In this document: positions 16,252-30,149 of the stretch, one piece after another
Layout: the number at the start of each line of letters is the position of its first letter
How positions within the stretch are numbered: the stretch's first letter is position 1
Origin: Desulfovibrio sp. OH1186_COT-070
GTDB taxonomy: Bacteria; Desulfobacterota; Desulfovibrionia; Desulfovibrionales; Desulfovibrionaceae
Length of the DNA stretch: 34,594 nt
Assembly: GCF_003860215.1 (NCBI RefSeq)
Contig: NZ_RQYH01000024.1
Location: 1-34,594 of the forward strand
Direction: 5' to 3'
Program-made: the position numbers and the translations under genes
The notes under the pieces: generated by a model
The model's input: the letters and a program-made list of their open reading frames with translations, nothing else
Databases searched by the model: none
Told to the model about the DNA's origin: nothing

Positions 16252-17250
16252 TCAGCGATCCCCGCCGGGAACCGCAACTCCGCAAGCACCCGACGGCAAG
16301 GCCCGCAAGCGTCCGTTGAGAAGGTCGCGCACCGGCATTTCCCGCGCGCCTTCGGGCCGGACGCGGGAAAGGCGGTACCAGCCGTCGGCGCAGGCAATGC
16401 GCAAGCCCAGAGAGTCGCGCCACAGCGTTCCGGGCGCTGCCCCTCCCACGCCCCCTTCTTCCGGCGTGCCGGGCGCAAGCAGCACAGAAAATCCTTCCGC
16501 TGCCTCCGGGGCAAGAAATGTTCTGGTGCCCGGACGGGGACTCAAACCCCGGACATGGGCATGAACCTGGGCCACGGGCCTGTCCCAGACCACATGCGTG
16601 TCGGCCCGCGTTATCTTGGCGGCATACGTGGCCAGGCTGTGATCCTGCTCCTGGCAGGAGGCCGTGCCGTCAACAAGGGCGTTCAGAACATCCTCCAGCA
16701 GTGCGGCCCCCTGGGCCGCAAGCTCGTCGTGCAGGCTGCCCGCCGTGTGCTCGCCGATGCGCACACGCTTTTGCGCATACACGGGGCCGGAATCCAGCGC
16801 AGGCAGGATTTTCATGATGCTCACGCCCGTTTCCGCATCCGGCTGCCAGCCATCCATGATGGCCCGCTGTATGGGGGCCGCTCCGCGCCAATACGGCAAC
16901 AGGGAGGCATGCACATTGACCGGAGCCATGCGGGGTATGGTCAGAACAGCGTCGGGCAGCAAAAGGCCGTATGCGGCCACTGCCAGCACATCGGGCGCAA
17001 GGGAGGCAAGGCGCGCCTCTTCCTGCGCGCTCTTGAGGGATGCGGGCTGAAACACCGGAATTCCCAGTTCCAGAGCCAGTTTTTTGACCGCAGGCATGGA
17101 CAGTTTGTGCCCCCTGCCCGCCGGTCTGTCCGGCTGGGTATAGACCGCCACGACCTCCCCGCGCGGCCAGCGCGCCAGACGCCGCAGGCTACAGGCCGCG
17201 AAATCCGGCGTGCCCATGAAAACTATCCGGCATTTCTGCGCTTGAGCCAT
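16252..17250 (-). CDS. fmt: Methionyl-tRNA formyltransferase
   Basis: This 332-residue enzyme adds a formyl group from 10-formyltetrahydrofolate to initiator Met-tRNA. It shows the N-terminal [14 protein letters not shown], the catalytic region VNVHASLLPYWRGAAPIQRA (Asn-His) and the ETGVSIMKILPALDSGPV segment with the active Asp. The C-terminal OB-fold domain that binds tRNA follows. The gene overlaps the upstream def gene by 28 bases, so deformylase and formyltransferase are translationally coupled, a common pairing. Confidence 0.96.
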   Translation of the reverse strand: MAQAQKCRIVFMGTPDFAACSLRRLARWPRGEVVAVYTQPDRPAGRGHKLSMPAVKKLALELGIPVFQPASLKSAQEEARLASLAPDVLAVAAYGLLLPDAVLTIPRMAPVNVHASLLPYWRGAAPIQRAIMDGWQPDAETGVSIMKILPALDSGPVYAQKRVRIGEHTAGSLHDELAAQGAALLEDVLNALVDGTASCQEQDHSLATYAAKITRADTHVVWDRPVAQVHAHVRGLSPRPGTRTFLAPEAAEGFSVLLAPGTPEEGGVGGAAPGTLWRDSLGLRIACADGWYRLSRVRPEGAREMPVRDLLNGRLRALPSGACGVAVPGGDR

Positions 17251-17741
17251 TTTTTTACCTTGCTTTCATAGAGGGTACGCCGCAAACGGCTGATCCTGTC
17301 AATGAACAGGATGCCCTCCAGATGATCGTATTCGTGCTGCATGACAATGGCCGGAAAGCCCTCCAGCTCCTCATGCACCGGATTGCCGTCCAGATCCTGC
17401 GCGTCAAGGATGGCTCTGCTCCTGCGCCAGACATCGGCGCGGTATTGCAGGGGCACCGAAAGGCAGCCTTCCCTCTCGCTGAGGATTTCCTCGCCCTCCA
17501 GCTTCAGGACGGGATTGACAAGCACCCTGGGCTGCGGGCTTTCGTCTTTTGCGGCCGGGTCCATGACCAGCAGCCGGATATTTTTGCCCACCTGGGGTGC
17601 GGCCAGCCCCACGCCCGGAGCAGCGTACATGGTTTCCAGCATGTCTGCCGCCAGTTGCCGGATTTCGTCCGTCACAACGGGCACGGGCTGGCAGGGCTGG
17701 TGCAGCCGTGGGTCGGGATAGGCAATGATGTCAAGAATCAT
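17223..17741 (-). CDS. def: Peptide deformylase
   Basis: This 172-residue metalloenzyme removes the formyl group from new proteins. It has the three family motifs: GVGLAAPQ (43-50), EGCLSVP (91-97, metal Cys93) and QHEYDHLEG (HExxH at 136-140). The ATG at 17741 overlaps the aspS stop as ATGA. The longer open frame to 17903 would lie inside aspS and is rejected. Confidence 0.97.
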   Translation of the reverse strand: MILDIIAYPDPRLHQPCQPVPVVTDEIRQLAADMLETMYAAPGVGLAAPQVGKNIRLLVMDPAAKDESPQPRVLVNPVLKLEGEEILSEREGCLSVPLQYRADVWRRSRAILDAQDLDGNPVHEELEGFPAIVMQHEYDHLEGILFIDRISRLRRTLYESKVKKWLKRRNAG

Positions 17742-19591
17742 GCCTGATCCGTATCCTGCGGCGCAGGTGGTACCGCCTTTTCCCGCAGGCGCAGGCCCAG
17801 CTCGCGCAGTTGCGCGGCAGCCACGGGCGAAGGGGCGCTGGTCAAAAGGCAGGTGGCTTTTTGCGTCTTGGGAAAGGCAATGACATCGCGGATGCTGGAA
17901 CAACCGGCCAGCAGCATGATCAGACGGTCAAGGCCCAGAGCGATGCCCGCATGGGGCGGAGCGCCCTGATCCAGAGCCTGCAGGAAAAAGCCGAACTGCT
18001 CCCCGGCCTGTTCCGGCGTGAAGCCCAGAGCCTCGAACATGGCCCTCTGCACGTCGCCGGAGTGGATGCGCACCGAACCTCCGCCCACCTCATAGCCGTT
18101 GAGCACCAGATCGTAAGCCCGCGCCCTGGCCAGCGCGGGGTCCGTGCACATGGTGGACAAATGCCCCGCGGCCGGTGCGGTGAAGGGGTGGTGGCAGGCC
18201 ACATAGCGCTTTTCTTCTTCACTATATTCGTACAGGGGAAAGTCCGTCACCCACAGGAAACGGAAAACGCTGTCGTCCACAAGCCCGAGATGGCGACCAA
18301 GGCGCACGCGCAGATTGCCCAGGGCGGCATTGACCATGGCGGCCTCACCGGCCTGAAAAAAGACAATATCGCCCACAGCAAGCTCAAGGGCTTGGGCAAT
18401 GCCCGCCCTCTCCTCATCGGAAAGGAATTTGGCAATGGGCGATTGCCATTCGTTGGCCTTGATCTTGATCCAGGCCAGGCCCTGCGCACCGAAAATCTTG
18501 ACGTATTCGGTGAACTCGTCGATTTCCTTTCGCGTCAGGGATTCGCCGCCGGGCACTTTCATGGCCTTGACCAGCGGAGCCTTGGCAAAGAGCTTGAACC
18601 CGGAACCGCGCACAATTTCCGTGACATCCGCAAGCTCAAGGCCAAAGCGCGTGTCCGGCTTGTCCAGCCCATAACGGGACATGGCCTCATCCCAGGTCAT
18701 GCGCGCAAAGGGAGCATCCAGGCTTTTGCCCATGACTTCCCGGAAAACCGTGCTCATGAGGGCTTCGGTCATGCCCATGACCTGTTCCTCATCGGCAAAG
18801 CTCATCTCCACGTCGATCTGGGTAAATTCCGGCTGCCGGTCGGCGCGCAGATCTTCATCCCGAAAACAGCGCACAATCTGAAAATAGCGCTCCAATCCGG
18901 AAACCATGAGCAACTGCTTGAAAATCTGGGGAGATTGGGGCAGGGCGTAAAATTCGCCCTGATTCAACCTGCTGGGCACCAGAAAATCCCGCGCCCCTTC
19001 AGGAGTGGATTTGGTGAGCACAGGAGTTTCCACTTCCAAAAAACCCTCGGCGTCCAGATGCCGCCGCACAGCCTGGGCCACCTGGTGCCGCAGGCGCAGA
19101 TTGGCCTGCATGCGGGGGCGGCGCAAATCCAGATACCGCCAGGCCAACCGCAGATTTTCCCCGGCATCGGTGCGGTCTTCAATGGGAAAGGGCGGCGTTT
19201 TGGACGTGTTCAAGAGCTTCCAGTCCTGCACCACCACTTCGATCTGCCCGGTGGGCATGGTGTCGTTGACCATGCCTTCCGGCCGCAAGCGCACCCTGCC
19301 CTTGAGGGCCAGCACATATTCCAGGCGCAGCACATGGGCTTTTTCGTGGGCCTGCGGCGCGGCATCGGGGCTGAACACAACCTGGGTCAGGCCGTTTCTG
19401 TCGCGCAGATCCACAAATATCAGCCCGCCGTGGTCGCGCCGGTACTGTACCCAGCCCATGAGGCACACTTCCTGGCCTTCATGGGCCGCCGTGAGTTCGC
19501 CGCAATGGTGGCTGCGCCGCCAACCGCCAAGATCGACAACGTATTTCTGGTGCTCGCGTTGGATGTCCTGCACCTGGGTCTGCTCAGTCAT
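17738..19591 (-). CDS. aspS: Aspartyl-tRNA synthetase
   Basis: This 617-residue class II synthetase charges tRNA-Asp. The N-terminal OB-fold anticodon domain includes [20 protein letters not shown]. Motif 2 is [20 protein letters not shown], the bacterial GAD insertion follows, and motif 3 is [19 protein letters not shown] retains the His seen in enzymes specific for tRNA-Asp, so it may not misacylate tRNA-Asn; this is an inference. The start overlaps the hisS end by 8 bases and the end overlaps def by 4. The ribosome site (GGGA) is weak, consistent with coupling to hisS. Confidence 0.96.
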   Translation of the reverse strand: MTEQTQVQDIQREHQKYVVDLGGWRRSHHCGELTAAHEGQEVCLMGWVQYRRDHGGLIFVDLRDRNGLTQVVFSPDAAPQAHEKAHVLRLEYVLALKGRVRLRPEGMVNDTMPTGQIEVVVQDWKLLNTSKTPPFPIEDRTDAGENLRLAWRYLDLRRPRMQANLRLRHQVAQAVRRHLDAEGFLEVETPVLTKSTPEGARDFLVPSRLNQGEFYALPQSPQIFKQLLMVSGLERYFQIVRCFRDEDLRADRQPEFTQIDVEMSFADEEQVMGMTEALMSTVFREVMGKSLDAPFARMTWDEAMSRYGLDKPDTRFGLELADVTEIVRGSGFKLFAKAPLVKAMKVPGGESLTRKEIDEFTEYVKIFGAQGLAWIKIKANEWQSPIAKFLSDEERAGIAQALELAVGDIVFFQAGEAAMVNAALGNLRVRLGRHLGLVDDSVFRFLWVTDFPLYEYSEEEKRYVACHHPFTAPAAGHLSTMCTDPALARARAYDLVLNGYEVGGGSVRIHSGDVQRAMFEALGFTPEQAGEQFGFFLQALDQGAPPHAGIALGLDRLIMLLAGCSSIRDVIAFPKTQKATCLLTSAPSPVAAAQLRELGLRLREKAVPPAPQDTDQA

Positions 19592-20843
19592 GGATGGTTC
19601 CCGTTTGCAAAAAGTGGCATACAGTGTCCTGGCCCAGCGTGTTCTGCTCGCCGCTTTCCAGGTTTTTCACAACAATATCTCCGCGCGCCGTTTCGTCCGG
19701 CCCCAGGATCAGGCAGTAGCGCGCGCCGGATTTTCCGGCCTGCCGCATGAGGCTCTTCCAGCTTGCGCGGGAAAAATTCATTTCTCCCCGCAGCCCGGCC
19801 TCGCGCAGGGTCTGCGCCAGCGCATGGCCCTGAAGCCCCCCCTCTTCTTCCAGCGCCACAAGATAAAAATCCAGGGGGGCGGGAGAGGGCGCGTCCAGCA
19901 AAAGAGCCAGCCTCTCCATGCCGCAGGCAAAGCCCACACCCGGCACATCGGGGCCGCCGAGGCTTTTTACCAGCCCGTCATAGCGCCCCCCGCCGGCAAC
20001 AGCCGTCTGCGCGCCGATCTGCGAACTCACAACCTCAAAGGTCGTCCGGCAATAATAGTCCAGCCCGCGCACAAGCCTGTGATCCAGCGCAAAGGCATGC
20101 CCCTGCCGGTCAAGGAGCTTCTGCACGGTGGAAAAATGTTCCGCGCAGTCCGGGCAGATGCTGTCCAGCAGGCGCGGAGCCCCTTCCACCACGGCGCGGC
20201 AGGACGCCTGCTTGCAGTCGAGAACCCGCAGGGGGTTGGTGTGCATTCTGCGGGAGCAGTCCTCACAAAGGGCTGCGGGATCCAGGCTTTGCAGATAGCG
20301 CAGCAGGGCTTCGCGAAAATGCGGACGGCAGACCGCGCAGCCCAGGGAATTGATGTTGAGCGTCAGCCCGGAAAGTCGCAGCGCCCGGAAAAAGTGCAGC
20401 AGCATGCTGATGAGCTCGGCATCGGCAAAGGGGCTGGCGCTGCCCAGGCACTCGCAGTTGATCTGGTGGAACTGGCGCAAACGGCCCTTTTGCGGCCGCT
20501 CGTGGCGGAACATGGGGCCGCAGGAAAACAGACGGCTGACGCCCTCCCTTCCGGCAAGCCCGCTCTCGGCATACGCGCGCATGACGCCCGCCGTGGCTTC
20601 GGGCCGCAGGGTCATCAAACGGCCCCGGCTGTCGGGAAAGGTATACATTTCTTTTTGCACCACATCGGTTTCCTCGCCGATGGAGCGTTGGAAAAGTTCC
20701 GTAAATTCCAGAATCGGCGTGCGCAGTTCCACAAAACCATAGCGCGCAAAAATTTCCCTGCCCGTATTTTCCATGCGGGTAAAGGCATCGCTCTCCGGCG
20801 GAAACATGTCCGCAAAGCCCTTGATACGCTGTGTTGTGCTCAT
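19584..20843 (-). CDS. hisS: Histidyl-tRNA synthetase
   Basis: This 419-residue class II synthetase charges tRNA-His. It shows [14 protein letters not shown] N-terminus ([10 protein letters not shown]), [14 protein letters not shown], motif 2 [17 protein letters not shown] and the histidine-specific [13 protein letters not shown]. The insertion domain has cysteine pairs CAVC, CEDC and CPDC as in many bacterial HisRS. The ATG at 20843 overlaps the purF stop as ATGA, and hisS overlaps aspS by 8 bases, so the three genes are coupled. The hisS-aspS pairing is widespread in bacteria. Confidence 0.96.
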   Translation of the reverse strand: MSTTQRIKGFADMFPPESDAFTRMENTGREIFARYGFVELRTPILEFTELFQRSIGEETDVVQKEMYTFPDSRGRLMTLRPEATAGVMRAYAESGLAGREGVSRLFSCGPMFRHERPQKGRLRQFHQINCECLGSASPFADAELISMLLHFFRALRLSGLTLNINSLGCAVCRPHFREALLRYLQSLDPAALCEDCSRRMHTNPLRVLDCKQASCRAVVEGAPRLLDSICPDCAEHFSTVQKLLDRQGHAFALDHRLVRGLDYYCRTTFEVVSSQIGAQTAVAGGGRYDGLVKSLGGPDVPGVGFACGMERLALLLDAPSPAPLDFYLVALEEEGGLQGHALAQTLREAGLRGEMNFSRASWKSLMRQAGKSGARYCLILGPDETARGDIVVKNLESGEQNTLGQDTVCHFLQTGTIHD

Positions 20844-22279
20844 GACTTTTCTGCCACCCCTTCCCGCACAAAAGCCGCGCCGCAGCCTTTGCCGCCGCAG
20901 GCCTTTCCTGTTTCCCGCTGTTCGCCGCAGGGCACGGGATAGTCCCCGGTAAGGCAGGCCAGGCAATAGCCCCCGCCATTGCCCACCGCGCGCAGCAAGC
21001 CCTCCACACTGAGATAGCAGAGCGAATCCACATCAAGCATGCGCGTGATCTCGGGCAGCGTGTGCTGCGCCGCAATGAGTTCCCCGCGCGAAGAAAAATC
21101 AATGCCGTAATGGCAGGGATATTTCACCGGCGGACAGGAAATGCGCACATGCACCTCGCGGGCGCCCAGATCCCGGAGTTTTTTGACCCGCGTCATCATG
21201 GTCGTGCCCCGCACGATGGAATCGTCCACAATGCAGATGCGTTTGCCCCTGATCATTTCCCGCACGGGATTGATTTTCACACGCACGCCGAAATTGCGCA
21301 TGCTCTGCGTGGGCTGGATGAAGGTGCGCCCCACATAGTGGTTGCGTATCATGGCGTGTTCGTAGGGCAAGCCCGATTTCTGTGCAAAGCCCAGCGCCGG
21401 ATACACGCCGGAGTCGGGAAAAGGCATGACGAAATCCACGTCGGTGACGGTTTCTTCGGCGAGATTCCAGCCCATCTGCTTGCGGCACAGATAGACCTGC
21501 TCGTCAAAAACGTAGGAATCGGGCCGGGCAAAATACACCAGCTCAAAAATGCACTGCCGGGACTCCTGCGGCAAGGGCCCCAGGAGAAACTCGCTGCGCG
21601 TGCGCCCCTTTTCCACAATGACGATTTCGCCCGGCCGCACGCTGCGCTCGAATCCGGCTTCCAGAAGGTCAAGGGCGCAGGTTTCCGACACGATCACCTG
21701 GCTGCCGTTGAGCCGCCCCAATGCCAGGGGATGGAAGCCGTACGGATCACGCACGGCCGCAAGAACGCCGTCCATGAACACCAGCAGGCAATAAGCCCCC
21801 CGAACGCGGGCACAGGCTTCCCTGAGAGCGCCGGGGAGATCGTTGTGCCGCAGGGCGCGCACCAGAAGGTGCATGAACACTTCCGAATCGTTTTCGGTGG
21901 AAAATATGGCCCCCTCTTTTTCCAGATCCCTGCGCAGTTCTGCCGCATTGACCAGATTGCCGTTGTGGGCCAGGGCAATATCCCGCCCCTGATACCGGAC
22001 AAGAAAGGGCTGGGCGTTCCGTCCCGAGGAGCGTCCGCTTGTGGAGTACCGCACATGCCCGAGAGCAGTTCTGCCCGCAAGCTTCTGCAAAACCGCTTCG
22101 CTGAAGACATCGGGCACAAGGCCCATGCCCTTGTGTTCGTGAGCGCCGTCTTTGTCAAAGGTTACGATACCGGCGCTTTCCTGCCCGCGGTGCTGCTGGG
22201 CGTACAGCCCGAAATACGCCAGACGCGCGGCTTCTTCATGGTCGTCAATGGCAAACAGGCCACATTCGTGTTTGATCAT
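20840..22279 (-). CDS. purF: Amidophosphoribosyltransferase
   Basis: This 479-residue enzyme makes phosphoribosylamine from PRPP and glutamine, the first committed step of purine synthesis. The nucleophile Cys follows a 5-residue propeptide (MIKHE-CGLFAI). The glutaminase domain continues with HRGQESAGIV and GHVRYST; the PRTase domain has the PRPP loop RICIVDDSIVRGTTM. Cysteines in CPPVKYPC and CLACLTGDYP fit the [4Fe-4S] type known from Bacillus PurF. A cysteine-rich tail (CGEQRETGKACGGKGCG) extends the C-terminus. I chose the ATG at 22279; a start at 22318 adds 13 residues out of family. Its place between gyrA and hisS makes it part of the block. Confidence 0.95.
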   Translation of the reverse strand: MIKHECGLFAIDDHEEAARLAYFGLYAQQHRGQESAGIVTFDKDGAHEHKGMGLVPDVFSEAVLQKLAGRTALGHVRYSTSGRSSGRNAQPFLVRYQGRDIALAHNGNLVNAAELRRDLEKEGAIFSTENDSEVFMHLLVRALRHNDLPGALREACARVRGAYCLLVFMDGVLAAVRDPYGFHPLALGRLNGSQVIVSETCALDLLEAGFERSVRPGEIVIVEKGRTRSEFLLGPLPQESRQCIFELVYFARPDSYVFDEQVYLCRKQMGWNLAEETVTDVDFVMPFPDSGVYPALGFAQKSGLPYEHAMIRNHYVGRTFIQPTQSMRNFGVRVKINPVREMIRGKRICIVDDSIVRGTTMMTRVKKLRDLGAREVHVRISCPPVKYPCHYGIDFSSRGELIAAQHTLPEITRMLDVDSLCYLSVEGLLRAVGNGGGYCLACLTGDYPVPCGEQRETGKACGGKGCGAAFVREGVAEKS

Positions 22280-22326
22280 ACGCCCTTCTTCCGTCCCTGC
22301 GGCATGCAAAATCCGCATGTTGCCAA

Positions 22327-24816
22327 CTATTCCGCTGCAAAAGGCGCATCCGGCCCGTCCGCAACCTCTGCGCCGTCGCGCTGCTGCCCGCCTTCGTCCA
22401 AGCGGTCAAAGCCCACCACATGCGCGCCTTCGTCCAGCCGCACCAGCATCACACCCATGGTGGCGCGGCCCTTGCTGCGCACTTCTTCCACTCCGATACG
22501 CACAATCTTGTTGGCCGAGGTCAGCAGGATCAAACCGTCACTGTCCGTAACGGGCATGGCCCCCACCACGGAGCCGGTCTTGGCCGTCACCCGGAAATTG
22601 ATGATGCCCTTGCCGCCGCGCGATTGCAGGCGGTACAGATCCACACTGGTGCGCTTGCCGTATCCGTTGGCGGAAATGGACATGATTTCCGTGGACTGGT
22701 CCACATCCTTGATAATCACCCCCGCCACCACAAAATCCTTTCTGCGCAGGGCAATGCCCTTGACGCCCGTGGCCGTGCGGCCCATGGGCCGCACATCCCG
22801 GCAGGAAAAACGGATGGCAAATCCGTCCGTAGTGACCAGCACCGCATGACTGTTGTCCCGCACGGGGCGCACCACCACCAGTTCGTCGTCATCCCGCAGG
22901 CCCACGGCCATGAGGCCTGTTTTGCGGCAGCGCGCGTACAGGGAGGCGGAAGAACGCTTGACCATGCCCTTTTTTGTCACAAAGAGAAAGAATTTGTCCT
23001 CCGCAAATTCGCGCAGGGCAAGAACCGTGGTCACCCATTCGTTTTCTTCCAGCGGCAGCAGATTGTTGATGTGCACGCCCTTTGCCGTGCGGCTGCCTTC
23101 GGGAACCTGATGGGCCTTGAGCTGGTGCATGCGGCCCTTGTTGGTGAAAAGGCAGAGGTACTGGTGGTTGCTGGTGCTCAGAAATTCCTGCACATAATCG
23201 TCTTCTGTGGTGTGCAGGGCCGCGATGCCCTTGCCCCCCCGCTTCTGCTGCTGGTAATTTTCCAGATTGGTGCGCTTCATGTAGCCGCGCCGCGAAAGGG
23301 TGATCACCACTTCCTCGTCGGGAATGAGGTCTTCAATGTCGATGTGCTCGAGAGCTTCGCGGATGACCTCGGTGCGCCGGGGCGTGGCGAACATCTCCTT
23401 CACTTCGGCGATTTCCTTTTTTATCTCGCCGCGCAGAATTTCCGTATTTTCCAGAACAGATTTGTAAAACTGGATCTTCTGCAAAAGATCCTTGTATTCG
23501 TTGAGCAGTTCTTCACGTTGCAGACCCGTGAGACGTTGCAGGCGCATTTCCAGAATGGCCTTGGCCTGGATTTCGGAAAAGCCGAAACGCTGCATGAGAG
23601 CGCCGCGCGCTTCGTCGGGATTGGAAGATTTTCTGATCAAAGCCACCACTTCGTCAATGTGGTCAATGGCGATGCGCAGGCCCTCAAGAATATGCGCGCG
23701 GGCTTCGGCCTTTTCCAGATCAAAGCGCGTCCGCCTGATGACAACCTCCCGCCGGTGGTCCACAAAGCAGGTCAAAGCGCTTTTGAGGTTGAAAAGCTGC
23801 GGCCTGTTGTCCAGCACAGCCAGCATGTTGATGCCGAAGCTGGATTCCAGCGGCGTGAATTTGTACAGGGAATTGACCACAATGTCGGGAATCACGCCCC
23901 GCTTCAGGTCAATCACCACCCTGATGCCCTTGCGGTCGGATTCGTCCCGAAGGTCGGTAACGCCGTCAATCTTGCGGTCATTGACCAGAGCGGCGATTTT
24001 TTCCACCAGGGAGGATTTGTTCAGCCCGAAGGGAATTTCGCGGATAACAATGGACTGCGCGCCTTTCTTGCGCTCCTCCACCTCGATGCGCCCGCGCATT
24101 TTGACCGTGCCGCGCCCGGTGTGGTAGGCATCGTACAATCCCTTGCCCGCATACACAAAACCCCTGGTGGGAAAATCCGGCCCCTTGACGTATTCCATGA
24201 GGTCGTCCACACCGCACTGCGGATTGTCCAGCAGAAATTGCAGGGCATCGCACAGTTCGCCGAGATTGTGCGGCGGAATGTTGGTGGCCATGCCCACGGC
24301 AATGCCCGAACTGCCGTTGAGCAGCAGATTGGGCACCTTGGCGGGCATGACGCAGGGCTCTTGCAGCGTATTATCGTAATTGGGCCGGAAATCAACGGTA
24401 TTTTTGTCCAGATCGCCCAGAAATTCCTGCGCCAGACGGGCCATGCGCACTTCTGTGTACCGCATGGCCGCAGGGGAATCGCCGTCAATGGAACCGAAAT
24501 TTCCCTGCCCTTCCACCAGGGGATCGCGCATGGAAAAATCCTGGGCCATGCGCACCAGGGCGTCATATACCGCAGAATCGCCGTGGGGATGGTATTTGCC
24601 GATAACGTCACCCACAATGCGGGCGGACTTTTTGTGCGGCCGGTTGTAATTGTTGCCCAGTTCGTACTGGGCAAACAGAATGCGCCGGTGCACGGGCTTG
24701 AGTCCGTCACGGGCATCGGGTATGGCCCGGCCCACAATCACGGAAAGGGAATATTCCAGATAGGATTTGCGCAGTTCTTTTTCGATGCTGATCTGCGGCT
24801 GCTGTTCTTCTGCCAC
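22327..24816 (-). CDS. gyrA: DNA gyrase subunit A
   Basis: This 829-residue subunit breaks and rejoins DNA. It has the catalytic tyrosine in [10 protein letters not shown] (Tyr120) and the quinolone-resistance region [10 protein letters not shown] with Ser81 and Asp85, the sensitive-type residues. The C-terminal wrapping domain has a GyrA-box variant QKRGGKG. Two GTG starts are in frame, 24828 and 24816; I prefer 24816 because GAGG lies 6 bases upstream. The C-terminal tail is acidic. It follows gyrB by 37 bases, so the two are cotranscribed. Confidence 0.95.
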   Translation of the reverse strand: MAEEQQPQISIEKELRKSYLEYSLSVIVGRAIPDARDGLKPVHRRILFAQYELGNNYNRPHKKSARIVGDVIGKYHPHGDSAVYDALVRMAQDFSMRDPLVEGQGNFGSIDGDSPAAMRYTEVRMARLAQEFLGDLDKNTVDFRPNYDNTLQEPCVMPAKVPNLLLNGSSGIAVGMATNIPPHNLGELCDALQFLLDNPQCGVDDLMEYVKGPDFPTRGFVYAGKGLYDAYHTGRGTVKMRGRIEVEERKKGAQSIVIREIPFGLNKSSLVEKIAALVNDRKIDGVTDLRDESDRKGIRVVIDLKRGVIPDIVVNSLYKFTPLESSFGINMLAVLDNRPQLFNLKSALTCFVDHRREVVIRRTRFDLEKAEARAHILEGLRIAIDHIDEVVALIRKSSNPDEARGALMQRFGFSEIQAKAILEMRLQRLTGLQREELLNEYKDLLQKIQFYKSVLENTEILRGEIKKEIAEVKEMFATPRRTEVIREALEHIDIEDLIPDEEVVITLSRRGYMKRTNLENYQQQKRGGKGIAALHTTEDDYVQEFLSTSNHQYLCLFTNKGRMHQLKAHQVPEGSRTAKGVHINNLLPLEENEWVTTVLALREFAEDKFFLFVTKKGMVKRSSASLYARCRKTGLMAVGLRDDDELVVVRPVRDNSHAVLVTTDGFAIRFSCRDVRPMGRTATGVKGIALRRKDFVVAGVIIKDVDQSTEIMSISANGYGKRTSVDLYRLQSRGGKGIINFRVTAKTGSVVGAMPVTDSDGLILLTSANKIVRIGVEEVRSKGRATMGVMLVRLDEGAHVVGFDRLDEGGQQRDGAEVADGPDAPFAAE

Positions 24817-24853
24817 TGCGGGCCTCACTGCTGTTTTTCAAAAAAAAGGAAAA

Positions 24854-28410
<3,557 letters not shown>

Positions 28411-28557
28411 ACTCATATTCCTTTATGGTTATTGTAAGGGGTTGTCGCTTTGTTCCTTTCTCTTTCATGATGCTGTATTTTTTTGAAAAAATTATGAAGA
28501 CAAAAGGCACATTCCGGGAAGAGCCGGGAACATTTTTTCCGCATCCGGCTGTGCGGG
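28411..28557. other. dnaA-dnaN spacer
   Basis: This is an AT-richer spacer of 147 bases. TACAAT near 28432-28437 on the minus strand could be a -10 for dnaN, but no good -35 is seen. A CCGCA/TGCGG hairpin (about 28538-28555) follows dnaA. I found no consensus DnaA boxes here. Confidence 0.35.
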
Positions 28558-29970
28558 TCAGGATTTTTGTGCCTTTTGTTCCAAGTCTGTCACCAATTGT
28601 CGAATCCTTTTGTCGCCAACAAGAAGGCGCTCGATTTTTCTGACGGCATGGATGATGGTGCTGTGGTCCCTGCCCCCGAAGGCGCGGCCCAGTTCCGGGT
28701 AGGAAAGGCCGAGCTTGCTGCGGCAGACATACATGGCCGCCTGCCGGGCCAGCACCATGTCGGGCTGCCGCTTGTTGCCGAGCACGTCATCGGGCCGCAG
28801 GTTCATGAGTTTTGCGGCCAGGTTCAGAATGTCGCGGCAATCGGGCGTTTTTTCGGGAACGCCCGTGCGCAGGATATTTTCCATGTCCGTCTGGGAAAGG
28901 TTTTGTCCGTGGCGTGCGCAGAAAGCCCCGATTTTGAGCAGCAGACCCTGGAGCGGCCGGATATGGGGGCAGCGCTGGGCCAGAAAAAGGATCTGCTGCC
29001 GCGTCAGATGGAGGCCGTGCTGTTTGCTGCCCTTTTGCAGATAGCGCATGCGCACGTCAAGGTCAGGCTCCATGAGTTCCATGACCATGCCGCTTTCCAG
29101 ACGGGAAAGAAGGCGCTCCTGAAGCATCGCAAGGTCTGCCGTTTCTCCGGAGCAGGCAAAAACCATCTGCGCCGCGCGCTGGCCGGAGGCTTTTTCTTCT
29201 CTGGGGCCAGAGGTCATGCCGGGGCATTCTTCCATATAGGCAATGATTTTGTTTTGCCCGGCAGGGTCCTGGGCGATTTCCTGCAAGTCGTCCAGCAGGA
29301 GGGCATCGTATTTCTGCCAGAAAGCATCCGGCCGCACAGGCCAGCCGAGCGTACGGGAACAGAAGCGGGAGGCGGAAACAGAAAGAACGCGCCCGGGCCC
29401 GCTGCGGCGTTCCATGATCCGCGCCATGGCCTGCAGGACATGGCTTTTCCCTGTTCCGCTGCGCCCGCAAAGAACAAAGGGATTGTATGCCCTTGCCGAA
29501 GAAGCCTGCTCCGCAATGTTTCTGGCCGTGGCCAGAGGAAAGGCATTTTTCTGGTTGACCACAAAGCTTTCAAAACCGTCGTCATGGTCAGAACCGCCCG
29601 GATCTTCGGGGTGTTCTCCGGGATGTTCGCCAGGGTGTTCGTCAGGACGCGCAACAAAATCTTTTGCAGCGTTCGCCGCAGTTTCTGGAGCAGCTTCTGG
29701 AGCAAAGTCTGCGGCAGGTTCGCAGGACGGTCGAAATCCACATGTTTCGCCATCGGCCTGCCGGTAAACAATGGCGGGAATGTGCGGAAAAAAACAGGTT
29801 TGGACAGCCTCTTCAAAGATTTTCTGCTTGTGGCGGGCAAACCACGGCCCAAAGTGAACATGGGGAAAAGCCACGTGCAGAAGACCATTTTCCTGCCGCA
29901 GGGAGAGTCCGTCCAGCCATGTTGCATCCGCGTCGTTGTGCGCCAGTATGTTTTGTAATTGCTTCAACAT
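28558..29970 (-). CDS. dnaA: Replication initiator DnaA (divergent)
   Basis: This 470-residue initiator has domain I (1-65), a linker with the repeat EHPGEHPGEHPEDP (111-124), the AAA+ core with Walker A GRSGTGKS (169-176) and Walker B ALLLDDLQE, and domain IV with GGRDHSTIIHAVRKIE, the DnaA-box-binding signature. The core is somewhat divergent: where most DnaA proteins have a TSDRPP...LRSRFEWG stretch, this one reads ACSGETADLAMLQERLLSRLESG. The start is uncertain: ATG at 29970 fits domain I but has no clear ribosome site; starts at 30048 or 30054 add a basic, unconserved extension. It could be a second DnaA paralogue, as some Desulfovibrio carry two. Confidence 0.88.
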   Translation of the reverse strand: MLKQLQNILAHNDADATWLDGLSLRQENGLLHVAFPHVHFGPWFARHKQKIFEEAVQTCFFPHIPAIVYRQADGETCGFRPSCEPAADFAPEAAPETAANAAKDFVARPDEHPGEHPGEHPEDPGGSDHDDGFESFVVNQKNAFPLATARNIAEQASSARAYNPFVLCGRSGTGKSHVLQAMARIMERRSGPGRVLSVSASRFCSRTLGWPVRPDAFWQKYDALLLDDLQEIAQDPAGQNKIIAYMEECPGMTSGPREEKASGQRAAQMVFACSGETADLAMLQERLLSRLESGMVMELMEPDLDVRMRYLQKGSKQHGLHLTRQQILFLAQRCPHIRPLQGLLLKIGAFCARHGQNLSQTDMENILRTGVPEKTPDCRDILNLAAKLMNLRPDDVLGNKRQPDMVLARQAAMYVCRSKLGLSYPELGRAFGGRDHSTIIHAVRKIERLLVGDKRIRQLVTDLEQKAQKS

Positions 29971-30103
29971 GGTGTGGGCAGCCCGTGAGCCGTCCGCGCG
30001 TGAGTGATTTTTTTGCCGTTTTCTTTTACGCACGGAAAGAAAAATCATTACCACAGAACGAAATGCGAAACAAGTGCCGGAAAAAGGGGAGACACAGCCT
30101 GTC

Positions 30104-30133
30104 TGGACAAAAAGTTCCGTGCCGGTCTATAGG
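30104..30133 (+). promoter_or_regulatory. Possible promoter of the M23 peptidase gene
   Basis: TGGACA (30104-30109) and TATAGG (30128-30133) are separated by 18 bases and end 16 bases before the ATG. The match to the housekeeping consensus is moderate and untested. Confidence 0.3.
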
Positions 30134-30149
30134 TTTGGCGGAGTTGTTG

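Noticed and set aside
28411..30149. Replication origin around dnaA
   Set aside because: I searched by eye for TTATNCACA-type boxes on both strands in the dnaA flanks and found no cluster, only near matches. The origin may lie elsewhere or use divergent boxes.
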